NCBI GenBank assembly: GCA_015228875.1
Contig: JADGCS010000032.1
Coordinates: forward strand, 1 to 39,744
Reading direction: 5' to 3'
Source of the DNA: Deltaproteobacteria bacterium
Lineage (GTDB): Bacteria > UBA10199 > JADGCS01
DNA length: 39,744 nucleotides
The translations under genes were made by a program, and so were the position numbers. The number at the start of each line of letters is the position of its first letter. Within the stretch, counting starts at the first letter, position 1. The notes under the pieces are model-generated. The model saw only the letters and a program-made list of their open reading frames with translations, made no database searches and was not told where the DNA came from. Of this stretch, positions 17,343 through 27,253 are shown in pieces.

Positions 17343-18219
17343 AATACTCCTTTGATACTTTTATGATCTCAGATTCCAAGTTTGGTAGTTCTCTACCATA
17401 TTGTTTCTCAAACTTTGAGCAATCCATCCGCATATCTTTCGGGCGATACGCCTTTAGAAATGCCACACGATCCTTTGATGTCTTTGTCATGTTACTGGTT
17501 GGTAATTTTAACGCCCCGGCAAACAAAAACGCAAAATCTGATTTACTCATACCATGACGCGAACCAAGATTAAATACGCCCGTAAACCTCTTGCAAATCG
17601 CCACGTTTATCAACTCGGATAAAGTCTCCATAGAAAGAGGTGAAAAGAAAACATCATCAAAAACCTGTATCTTGGATTGAGTTGTTATCGACCTGTAAAT
17701 CCAGTCAGAAAGACTCTCTCTGTGAGTTGTATGACTTCGCCCAAAAAAATTCACCCTGAGCACAACACTCGGAACGGTAAGAGCAACAAGTTCACCGGCA
17801 AATTTTGAAAAACCATAATAATTTGTAATGGTCACATCGCGCTCTGCATGTGGCCCTTCGTTGTCATAGACCTGATCTGTTGAGATCTGCACCAGAAAAC
17901 AGCCTTCTTTGTGCCTTTTGATCCATTCAACAACATTTTCTACCGTGTGCACATTTTCTAAATAGGCCTTTGCCGGCTCCAATTCACATTTTTCTACATC
18001 CGTGAGAGCAGATAAATTTATAATAATGTCCGGTAACGCTGCATCCAATAATTTTTCTGTCTCCGTTTGATCTGTCAGACAAGCCCTGAAGTGAGTCTCT
18101 GATGCGCGGCTGTGAGTCACAACCTCGTGTCCCTGTTGCCTTAAAACCGGGGCAAGCCTACCCCCCAAAAGTCCGGATGCTCCAAGCAGCAGAATTTTTT
18201 TACCCAACTTTGGTGTCAT
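17329..18219 (-). CDS. RmlD-like sugar reductase (SDR)
   Basis: A 296-residue SDR of the RmlD (dTDP-4-dehydrorhamnose reductase-like) family: LLGASGLLGGRL (11-22), QISTDQVYD (111-119) and YYGFSK (134-139, Tyr/Lys). No rmlA or rmlB genes are present, so classic rhamnose synthesis is not supported. It sits between a CMP-transferase and a NeuB-family synthase, so it may reduce a keto intermediate or modify the nonulosonate precursor or product. It begins 6 bases after the CMP-transferase stop. It could serve another pathway with partners elsewhere. Confidence 0.75.
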   Translation of the reverse strand: MTPKLGKKILLLGASGLLGGRLAPVLRQQGHEVVTHSRASETHFRACLTDQTETEKLLDAALPDIIINLSALTDVEKCELEPAKAYLENVHTVENVVEWIKRHKEGCFLVQISTDQVYDNEGPHAERDVTITNYYGFSKFAGELVALTVPSVVLRVNFFGRSHTTHRESLSDWIYRSITTQSKIQVFDDVFFSPLSMETLSELINVAICKRFTGVFNLGSRHGMSKSDFAFLFAGALKLPTSNMTKTSKDRVAFLKAYRPKDMRMDCSKFEKQYGRELPNLESEIIKVSKEYCGTS

Positions 18220-18225
18220 GATAAC

Positions 18226-18927
18226 TCAACCCAATAGACTTAACTGCTCACGAATCGCCTTTTGAATTAACTCGGCGCGCATCCAGTCGTCCATGTTGTC
18301 TATGTCTACCACTCTCCATCCAGGCACGGGAAAACCAATCCCTCCAGAGTGCATTTTTTTGTCTGCCAACCATGCCGAAACCTTCCCCCAATAGAACTGC
18401 CCCGTGTCGTGGTACAACGTATCAAGATTTTGTGTATTCGTAAGTTCAAACTCCGGATGTAAAAACTGCATCCGGCCATCCTGTGTCATTTTTAAGGCCC
18501 TCTGTACGGGATGGGGATACGGGGTAACCGGATAAATAAAATCTGCATTTTTTTCTTTAAGCATCACTAATGATGCTGATAAATCAGTCGCCTGTAAAAA
18601 AGGAGCGCACGGATAGATACAGCAAGCATGACTGACCTCTGCCAATGTTTCCTCGCAGAATTTTATTGCATGAACTATGACAGGGGCTGTGGGGGTGCGA
18701 TCGTCTGAAAGATGAGCAGGACGTCTAAAGGGCACTAAAGCCCCATACTCACTTGCAACAGAGGCTATTTCGTCGTCGTCTGTTGAAACAATCACCCTCT
18801 CAAACAAACGCGACTCCAGGGCCCTTTCGATGGACCACGCGATCATGGGTTTACCACAGAATGCTTTGATGTTCTTTCTTGGGATTCTTTTGCTCCCGCC
18901 GCGTGCAGGAATAACTGCGATATTCAT
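18226..18927 (-). CDS. pseF: CMP-nonulosonate cytidylyltransferase, PseF-like
   Basis: A 233-residue nucleotidyltransferase with IPARGGSKRIPRKNIKAFCG (6-25), VIVSTDDDEIA, a VPFRRPAHLSDD loop and YPCAPFL. The sequence pattern is closer to PseF (pseudaminic acid cytidylyltransferase) than to classic NeuA. It couples CTP to a free nonulosonic acid, giving the CMP-activated donor. The ATG at 18927 overlaps the stop of a 31-codon ORF made by repeat copy C (ATGA), so translation may be coupled to that leader. The sugar used is inferred from family resemblance. Confidence 0.8.
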   Translation of the reverse strand: MNIAVIPARGGSKRIPRKNIKAFCGKPMIAWSIERALESRLFERVIVSTDDDEIASVASEYGALVPFRRPAHLSDDRTPTAPVIVHAIKFCEETLAEVSHACCIYPCAPFLQATDLSASLVMLKEKNADFIYPVTPYPHPVQRALKMTQDGRMQFLHPEFELTNTQNLDTLYHDTGQFYWGKVSAWLADKKMHSGGIGFPVPGWRVVDIDNMDDWMRAELIQKAIREQLSLLG

Positions 18928-18929
18928 AT

Positions 18930-19013
18930 CAAGTTACTAACTTGACTATGACGCGGTTGAATTCCTCCATTTTGCGAGGAATGCACCCGCGCTCTGTCAA
19001 CTTTGAAATTCCC
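18930..19013 (-). repeat. 84-bp palindromic ORF element, copy C
   Basis: Same element as A, B, D and E: CAAGTTACTAACTTG at one end, nested CGCGG/CCGCG stem, inner hairpin ATTCCTC/GAGGAAT. Read on the minus strand, an ATG at 19019 opens 31 codons (MSGNFKVDRARVHSSQ...) that end at TGA 18924-18926. That TGA overlaps the pseF start codon. The ORF begins 17 bases after the PseB-like stop, in an otherwise compact operon. Confidence 0.88.
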
Positions 19014-19035
19014 AGACATCAAGCCAGAAAGAAAA

Positions 19036-21247
<2,212 letters not shown>

Positions 21248-21258
21248 TTAAATTCCTC

Positions 21259-22059
21259 CTACCTGATGTTATAATTTCTTTTCCTTAAATACTGCTTGGC
21301 ATAAACATAACTCATCTCTTTAAAATGAAATGTGTTTCCAGCCGCCACCGCAGAGACATCTGTCTTATCATACACCTCTGCAAAATCGGAATCTTTGGCC
21401 GCCCCCCCACAGGCAATCACAGGGATGGTCAAGGCAGAAGATATGGTTTTAATAATTTCTACATCGTAACCACAGGCCATGCCATCCCTGTCGATGGAGT
21501 TCAAGAAGATTTCGCCCGCCCCTCTTTCCTGCGCCTCCAGTGCCCAATCCAGAGGTGTCTTGTCAACCGCCACCTTGCCAAAATCTTTGCATACCTGGTA
21601 ATGAGAGCCATTAACGGCATCATCCATCCTTAAAACATCCATTGATACAATAATGCATTGACTGCCAAAAACGCTCGCCGCTTTATTGATGAATTCAGGC
21701 TCATTCAGGGCGTGCGTGTTGATGGTTACTTTGTCAGCCCCCAATTCGAGTCTCTTTCTTATATCGTCCAGTGTCCGAATTCTCCCTCCAAATGTGAGCG
21801 GCATGAAACATTCTTTGGATACCATTTTGATAATATCATATATATTATTGGGGTTCTCCAAACCTTGATCCTCGCGCTTCCTGTCGTAATGTTCCTCTCG
21901 GCTGATATCTATGTAGATCAACTCATCAACATCCCAAAGATTGTATCTTTTGACCTGTGCAACGGGATTCCCAAGATTCTGATGAATCGTAAACTTTTCG
22001 CTTCGAACAAGAAAGCCCTCTTTTAAAAACAATACTGGGATAAGTCTTCTTTTTAACAT
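21259..22059 (-). CDS. hisF: HisF-like subunit of sugar amidation complex
   Basis: A 266-residue TIM-barrel protein of the HisF type: MLKRRLIPVLFLKEG, ELIYIDISREEHYDR, FGGRIRTLDDI, NSIDRDGM and ACGGAAKD. Histidine-pathway HisF starts RIIPCLDV with catalytic Asp11; here that position is Phe (PVLFL), while the second key Asp is kept (SMD, near 141). No other his genes are nearby. It most likely channels ammonia from the HisH-like glutaminase to the WbpG-like enzyme. It overlaps the HisH-like gene by 7 bases. Confidence 0.85.
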   Translation of the reverse strand: MLKRRLIPVLFLKEGFLVRSEKFTIHQNLGNPVAQVKRYNLWDVDELIYIDISREEHYDRKREDQGLENPNNIYDIIKMVSKECFMPLTFGGRIRTLDDIRKRLELGADKVTINTHALNEPEFINKAASVFGSQCIIVSMDVLRMDDAVNGSHYQVCKDFGKVAVDKTPLDWALEAQERGAGEIFLNSIDRDGMACGYDVEIIKTISSALTIPVIACGGAAKDSDFAEVYDKTDVSAVAAGNTFHFKEMSYVYAKQYLRKRNYNIR

Positions 22060-22688
22060 ATTTCTAAAAAGTTTTTTAATAGCGCCAGGCCATACCTCTG
22101 GCTTTTTTCCGGATGAAACTGAACCCCAAAGACATGATCTTTTTCAACAGCAACGATCACATCCCCACCGTATTCAACTTTGCCAATCACATATTCTGGT
22201 GAGACATCAGAAGAAAACGCATAAGAATGAATAAAATAAAACGGGGTTTTGTCTGGAATATCCTTGAATAATGGTGATGGTTTCAACAAACAAACATCAT
22301 TCCAGCCCACATGCGGCAACCTGAGGCTCGGGTCGTTTAATTGAACACGCGACACACTCCCACCGATTATATTTAAACCCTCGGTTTTTTCAACCTCGTC
22401 TCCACAAGCAGAAAGAACCTGCATCCCCAGACAAATACCCAGCAACGGCCTTTTGAGAACCAGATACTTTTCGATAAATTCAAACAACAACATCTCATGC
22501 AGGTTCTTCATGGCGCGACTGTACGTCCCCACCCCGGGCAAAACCGCATGCGTGAAATCAGATGGATCACATTGAGAACTTCTGATGATTTGAGTTTCGG
22601 CACCAATATAGCTAAAGGCATTACAAACAGAGGTCAAATTACTCGTACCACAATCAATGATGGCAATTTTTCCAAACTTGTGAGTCAC
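22053..22688 (-). CDS. hisH: HisH-like glutamine amidotransferase subunit
   Basis: A class I glutaminase with nucleophile Cys in GICLGMQ (84-90), LPGVGTY oxyanion region, and QFHPEKSQ supplying His and Glu. I chose the GTG at 22688 because AAGGA lies seven bases upstream and homology starts a few residues later (KIAIIDCGTSNL); an in-frame ATG at 22736 would add 16 residues. As part of the WbpG/HisH/HisF-like trio it releases ammonia from glutamine for sugar amidation, not for imidazole glycerol phosphate. The normal HisH length of about 205 residues fits. Confidence 0.85.
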   Translation of the reverse strand: MTHKFGKIAIIDCGTSNLTSVCNAFSYIGAETQIIRSSQCDPSDFTHAVLPGVGTYSRAMKNLHEMLLFEFIEKYLVLKRPLLGICLGMQVLSACGDEVEKTEGLNIIGGSVSRVQLNDPSLRLPHVGWNDVCLLKPSPLFKDIPDKTPFYFIHSYAFSSDVSPEYVIGKVEYGGDVIVAVEKDHVFGVQFHPEKSQRYGLALLKNFLEIC

Positions 22689-22753
22689 TAGACAGTCCTT
22701 AAATAATAGAGTTTCAAAACAAGTTGACCGGAACATTCACATGCTCAGATCTG

Positions 22754-24106
22754 TTACTGCACACTATCGAGTGTGTCTCTTCCATAAATTTTGTTAATTC
22801 TTGAGGCATATTCTTGTTCACATGTCTCCAGCGTCGCTTGACTCAGCTTGTCTGCAAGAATAGCACCCGTCTTTAGCAAGTACCTGACAAAAATATAGCT
22901 GCTGAATACATCATGCACCCTGAGGGATCTTGCATGAGCACTGACATCGTGATTTAAGGTCTTATCATAGCTATGATAACCCGGATTATAATTTATGCCT
23001 GAAATATACAAACTGGAACAGAACAGCTTGATGCATTTTGGTGAAAAATGCAGCAAATCATAGAGAATGTTAGGGACTCCCAGAGGAGCTCCTGTAAAGA
23101 AAACAGATTCAGCCTGATGATACACACGACACTTACTTTTATTTTTTGATGCTGATTCGTTAAACTGCACCACTTCATTTCTGCCCTTTAAATTTACCCA
23201 TTTAAGATAGCCCGCAGATTCAAGAACAGCATCCCGACGCTGCCTCCATGATACATGGTTATAATATGCAATATCAGTTCGAGAACCCAGAAAAACCGCG
23301 GGCAGGTCCTGATCCATGCGAAAGTTTGTTCTGACTACCAAGTCAAATCCATCTATCTCTGCGCCTAATTCCTCGTCAGGCATAGAAGGTCCGACAACAG
23401 CTATGGTCTTGCCCCTGATAAAATCCAAATAGTTATTATCGTCTTCAGAATGTGTCGCTTGCCAACAGTTCTGCATAACCGACTGATCCCCACGCATGAT
23501 GAGCGCCATATTTCTTGCATTCATCAACGTATTCTCATCAATCATACAAACATCATATTGATCCAACAGCAGAAATACCACATCATGCCAACCCAGCTCC
23601 AACGCGGCCTTGATAGCACAAGGAGATACTTTTCTTTGCCCTTTCTGTTCACATAAGCTTGCAGCCAGGGCAATCTTTCTAAAAAAAAGGGCTGTTCTAA
23701 AATCACCAAAGTGTAAATAATAATGATACAAATCCAATGCAAGCCGGTGTGAAAGCGTACCAACATTAAAGATGCCCTGATATTTAAATTCATTAATAGT
23801 ATCGTACCTCAAATCAGCAATGTGTTTTACCTTTGATATTTGAGCTATTTTATACAGCAGGGCATTTTTCTTGTGCAGCAAGTGATTCAAACGCTTTTCC
23901 TGATGGAACTTGACTAGCTTCCAGCAGGATTTTCGATCCCACCATTGTTGAGAACAATAATGAGCGGCACTCCTCAATCCCATCTCTTTAAATATTTGAA
24001 GAATCCCACAGAATATATTGAGTGCTTTGAGCGATTTTCTTGCAAGAGCAGGACTTCTCACTCTGTCATACAGAACCGCTGTTTTTAATTCTATATTTCG
24101 CAGCAT
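22754..24106 (-). CDS. Candidate GT29-type sialyltransferase
   Basis: I read residues 235-280 (counting from the ATG at 24106) as the GT29 sialylmotif L: KTIAVVGPSMPDEELGAEID, then FDLVVRTNFR, then VFLGSRTD. A weaker motif S (FFTGAPLGVPNILYDLL ... LYISG) and a His/Tyr cluster (YHSYD) follow about 60-105 residues later. The N-terminal 230 residues are helical and unassigned. It lies between the amidation genes and neuC, in a block that also makes CMP-nonulosonates, so it would transfer that sugar. Known bacterial sialyltransferases are mostly GT42, GT52, GT80 or GT38. The motif VS Glu is not obvious. A TTG at 24133 is an alternative start. Confidence 0.62.
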   Translation of the reverse strand: MLRNIELKTAVLYDRVRSPALARKSLKALNIFCGILQIFKEMGLRSAAHYCSQQWWDRKSCWKLVKFHQEKRLNHLLHKKNALLYKIAQISKVKHIADLRYDTINEFKYQGIFNVGTLSHRLALDLYHYYLHFGDFRTALFFRKIALAASLCEQKGQRKVSPCAIKAALELGWHDVVFLLLDQYDVCMIDENTLMNARNMALIMRGDQSVMQNCWQATHSEDDNNYLDFIRGKTIAVVGPSMPDEELGAEIDGFDLVVRTNFRMDQDLPAVFLGSRTDIAYYNHVSWRQRRDAVLESAGYLKWVNLKGRNEVVQFNESASKNKSKCRVYHQAESVFFTGAPLGVPNILYDLLHFSPKCIKLFCSSLYISGINYNPGYHSYDKTLNHDVSAHARSLRVHDVFSSYIFVRYLLKTGAILADKLSQATLETCEQEYASRINKIYGRDTLDSVQ

Positions 24107-24276
24107 GGAATCGGAATATTTTATTTTTCGCAACCCCTTTTGAGGGCCTCACTACAAGCAACCAGGATGAAATCACAAACACAGCACACTATGAGTACCC
24201 CAGCCAATGTCATCATCCTTATTTAAACAAAATTGTAGTTTGCGTCTGTCAAACCATTCCCTGTTCTCACAAACCC

Positions 24277-25449
24277 CTAGTAAAAATTTATCTTTTGCGT
24301 TGTGGTAATATTTGTCTCACTTATTATTTTAGCGATTTTTTTTCCTGCACTCCCGTTTCCATATAGATATTCGGTTTCATAAAATCCGCTTTCCATTTGC
24401 CGAACGATGGCTTGATATATTTCGTCACGTGATGATGCAACATCTACAACATTTTTTCCCTTCAATCGCATATTTTGTCTTGTACCAATGTTAACAGCAG
24501 GCACTCCTATGACTTCACCTTCACGAATCGCACTGCTTGAGTTTCCAATCATACAAGAACATAATCTCATGAGCCTGAGATAAGCCTCTATTGGTAAGTT
24601 AATAAACAAATGCAGCCATTCTGGTCGATATGTCTCTCTAAAGACACGAACTCCCCGGGATATCTCAAACGAACCCGCGTCTGCATTGGGCCATATCATG
24701 ATAGTAGGCATTTTAAACTTGTTTAATGCATGTAGGATCTCTTCTATGTACTGCCTATTTGAGCCATACTCGGTGGTCACAGGATGTTGTGAAACCAGCA
24801 AAAACTTTTCTTTCGATAGATCAAAACATCCGCCCACCCCTCCATGTTTGGCAAAAAAATCTGAGTAATCATAAGCAACTTCTTTTTTCATCTGATCAAG
24901 GCACTCAAGAACGTAATCCATTCGAGGACAACCCACATTAAAAACTTTACTGGGGTCTTCTCCCATCTTGATAATCCTGTCACGCGCATCCTCGTTGGCA
25001 GGAAAGTGAAGATGAGATAATTTTGTAATGGCATGTCTAATATTTTCGTCTACCGTACCCGAACGCTCTCCACCCATTGTATGCGCAATGGGAATATTCA
25101 TATAGGTAGCAGCTAAAACGGGTGCCATGACATCAAACCTGTCACCTACAGCAACAATCATATCCGGTGCCAGATTATAAAAAATCATCGTTAAATCAAT
25201 AATTCCCAAGCCTGCTGATTTAGACATTGTGACTGGGGTTTCGCCTTCGACAATCATATAGAATTTGGCATCTACTTTAAAGCCATCTCGTTCTAAAATC
25301 TCTTCCAGATTCCCAAAACGGGGCAAAAGAGCGACAGCACCCAAAATAACCTGCAATTTAAGCTCAGGTGTTGCCTGGATAGCCTTCATAATTGAACGCG
25401 CGCTACTGTAGTTTGCCCTACTTCCAATGAACATGCATACTTTTTTCAC
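24277..25449 (-). CDS. neuC: UDP-N-acetylglucosamine 2-epimerase, hydrolysing (NeuC/LegG-like)
   Basis: A 390-residue GT-B-fold epimerase. Landmarks are FIGSRANYSS at the N-terminus, GDRFDVMAPV, IAHTMGGERSGTVDENIRHA, IWPNADAG and GNSSSAIREG, with GTRQNMR near the C-terminus. The NeuC/LegG branch both epimerises C2 and releases UDP, giving ManNAc (for sialic acid) or a 2,4-diacetamido analogue (for legionaminic acid). These cannot be told apart by eye. Within the operon it sits just downstream of a dehydrogenase, a CMP-transferase and the second NeuB, so neuB-neuA-(dehydrogenase)-neuC form one block. A 170-base gap separates it from the sialyltransferase-like gene. Confidence 0.88.
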   Translation of the reverse strand: MKKVCMFIGSRANYSSARSIMKAIQATPELKLQVILGAVALLPRFGNLEEILERDGFKVDAKFYMIVEGETPVTMSKSAGLGIIDLTMIFYNLAPDMIVAVGDRFDVMAPVLAATYMNIPIAHTMGGERSGTVDENIRHAITKLSHLHFPANEDARDRIIKMGEDPSKVFNVGCPRMDYVLECLDQMKKEVAYDYSDFFAKHGGVGGCFDLSKEKFLLVSQHPVTTEYGSNRQYIEEILHALNKFKMPTIMIWPNADAGSFEISRGVRVFRETYRPEWLHLFINLPIEAYLRLMRLCSCMIGNSSSAIREGEVIGVPAVNIGTRQNMRLKGKNVVDVASSRDEIYQAIVRQMESGFYETEYLYGNGSAGKKIAKIISETNITTTQKINFY

Positions 25450-25453
25450 AGTA

Positions 25454-26422
25454 TCAACCTTTCTTGGGGGCTTCCCCGACAGACTCTAAATAAAGAGCAA
25501 TCAGCTCTGCAATTTTTCCGAAAACTTTTGCGTGAGCATCGTAGGTAGAGCCACCGATGTGTGGTGTGACCATAATACGATCGTCCCGCAACATGCGCGT
25601 CACCAAAGGATCTTCCGGAAGCCTCGCCGACTGATATTCATGACAACAAACATCAATGCCAAGGGCCCCAATTTTACCAGAATCAAGCCCTGCAATGGCA
25701 GCCTCAGAGTCGATAACTTCGCCTCTTGCAGTATTGACAATGATCACACCGTCTTTCATCAACGAAATTGCCTCTAAGTTAATTAATTTTCGTGATGTGT
25801 TATTCAACTTTACATGAAGACTGATGATGTCTGATCTCTGGAATAAATCACCCAGAGCCACCCTCTCGATGTTGTCTGGCACGATAATTCGAGAATCATT
25901 ATCATTAATCAGAACTCTCATGTTAAACGCCTGTGCATACCTAGCAACCATTTTACCAAGCCGCCCATAACCAATAATACCGATTGTTTTTCCGGAAAGT
26001 TCACGCCCTCTGAGGTCTGTGTTAACCCAACTCTTTTCAATCTTAACTCGATTAAGGACCTGAGGAAATTTTCTGACACACGCCATGATTAACAACCAGG
26101 ACAACTCCGCAGTACTTGATATCTCATTTATAAACTCAGGTACTTCGTTTAACGTGATGAGTTTAATACCATTTTTGTGCAGCGTTTCTACACCAATATG
26201 ATCAGTACCCGTCGTAGGTGTCGCAACAATTTTTAACCTCCGCGCTTTTGATATCAGCTGAGAGTCAATGTTTTCGAATAGATGAGGAACTAAAACATCG
26301 TAATCACATAATTTGTTTTCAAGATACTGTCTGTCATATCTTACAAAATCACATTCGCCCAACCTTTCAAATACCCCTGCGCCTGAATAAAAATCTGGTT
26401 TAAAACCAATTAATAATTTCAT
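25454..26422 (-). CDS. D-isomer-specific 2-hydroxyacid dehydrogenase (SerA-like)
   Basis: A 322-residue NAD-dependent enzyme with GYGRLG (151-156) nucleotide loop, VNTARGE (Arg233), CCHE (Glu262) and TPHIGG (His288), the full Arg-Glu-His active site. There is no ACT domain, so it is a short form. It lies between neuA and neuC. The family oxidises or reduces 2-hydroxy/2-keto acids; a free nonulosonic acid or a lactate/glycerate-type substituent are both possible substrates, but nothing in the sequence decides. It starts 57 bases after the neuA stop. Confidence 0.85.
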   Translation of the reverse strand: MKLLIGFKPDFYSGAGVFERLGECDFVRYDRQYLENKLCDYDVLVPHLFENIDSQLISKARRLKIVATPTTGTDHIGVETLHKNGIKLITLNEVPEFINEISSTAELSWLLIMACVRKFPQVLNRVKIEKSWVNTDLRGRELSGKTIGIIGYGRLGKMVARYAQAFNMRVLINDNDSRIIVPDNIERVALGDLFQRSDIISLHVKLNNTSRKLINLEAISLMKDGVIIVNTARGEVIDSEAAIAGLDSGKIGALGIDVCCHEYQSARLPEDPLVTRMLRDDRIMVTPHIGGSTYDAHAKVFGKIAELIALYLESVGEAPKKG

Positions 26423-26449
26423 AATGACCTGCTCTTGTCACAGGGCCAT

Positions 26450-26503
26450 CCCCAAAAAACCTGATGATACGTCGCCATCTTAAAGATGGGAGGTTTTCAG
26501 GGG
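26450..26503 (-). repeat. Nested palindrome carrying the neuA stop codon
   Basis: Outer arms 26450-26462 and 26491-26503 pair at 11 of 13 positions. Inside is a perfect palindrome, CCATCTT-A-AAGATGG (26475-26489). The TAA stop of the CMP-transferase (26480-26482) falls in the inner palindrome, so the protein ends KTSHL from repeat sequence. There is no U-tract after the stem on the minus strand. Confidence 0.55.
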
Positions 26504-27253
26504 TGCCTTGTATTTTGATAGTAATTCACCAAGAAAAGATAAGTCATCTTTAAAGGCAGGATAACCCAGAGAAGCCTCTGCCACTAAAAAATCAAGGTGG
26601 TTATCTACATTAACAGAATTGGCCTCTGGCATCTCCATGCCAATAATTTTTTTCCCTCTAATCAACCTCTCATTTTCTATGGTTGTTGTTTTAGTAAGAT
26701 AAATCGTACCATTTCTTAAAAAAGCGGGCGGCTGTAAATCCTGCCTCCGTGAATGTTCCGGTTCATGAACACAACAAAAATCCTCAAGCCATTTGCCATC
26801 AACAAGCTTTTTTATGCGTGCTGGATGGGTATCTCCCAAACGCACGACACCTGTGACACATGATGCATCAGGATGAGCCTGCATCAATTGAATAGCCTTG
26901 TTAATATGTTCTGGTCTTCTAAAAGGTGCTGTCGGCTGCAAAATCATGACGGCGTCAAACTCTGCCCCCTTCGACCTGTACCATTTAAGAACATCAAGTA
27001 CTGCATCAATTGTTTGGCTGGTATCAAGTGCCAACTCACGAGGCCTGAGATAATCTGTACGTATTCCTAATGAAGCGCCTAAAGACAAATATGCCTCACT
27101 ATCAGTTGATACAATAATATCAGCAAAAGACTGTGACTGCTGTGCGACCCAAACTGAATAGATCAGAAGAGGCACATTACAGATGGTCTTGATGTTTTTG
27201 TCCGGCACCCCTTTTGAACCAGATCTTGCTGGTATAAAACCTAAGACTCTCAT
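26480..27253 (-). CDS. neuA: CMP-N-acetylneuraminate cytidylyltransferase, NeuA-like
   Basis: A 257-residue nucleotidyltransferase with IPARSGSKGVPDKNIK (7-22), DIIVSTDSEAY, LQPTAPFRRPEHI, a RRQDLQPPAFLRNGTIYL segment and a NVDNHLDFLVAE C-terminal motif. This is the NeuA/LegF pattern and differs clearly from the PseF-like copy at 18226-18927. It activates a nonulosonic acid with CTP. It overlaps the upstream NeuB-family gene by ATGA. The last residues come from a palindrome (26450-26503). Confidence 0.88.
   Translation of the reverse strand: MRVLGFIPARSGSKGVPDKNIKTICNVPLLIYSVWVAQQSQSFADIIVSTDSEAYLSLGASLGIRTDYLRPRELALDTSQTIDAVLDVLKWYRSKGAEFDAVMILQPTAPFRRPEHINKAIQLMQAHPDASCVTGVVRLGDTHPARIKKLVDGKWLEDFCCVHEPEHSRRQDLQPPAFLRNGTIYLTKTTTIENERLIRGKKIIGMEMPEANSVNVDNHLDFLVAEASLGYPAFKDDLSFLGELLSKYKAPLKTSHL

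Noticed and set aside
17329..18219. RmlD-like gene as evidence for dTDP-L-rhamnose synthesis
   Set aside because: rmlA and rmlB are absent and the only RmlC-like gene is tied to the rfbF/rfbG pair, so a rhamnose pathway is not supported.
21259..22688. hisF/hisH as histidine biosynthesis genes
   Set aside because: No other his genes are present, HisF lacks Asp11, and they flank a WbpG-type amidotransferase, so a sugar amidation role fits better.
26450..26503. Palindrome after neuA as an intrinsic terminator
   Set aside because: The outer stem has mismatches and there is no U-tract on the transcribed strand; the next gene follows in the same operon.
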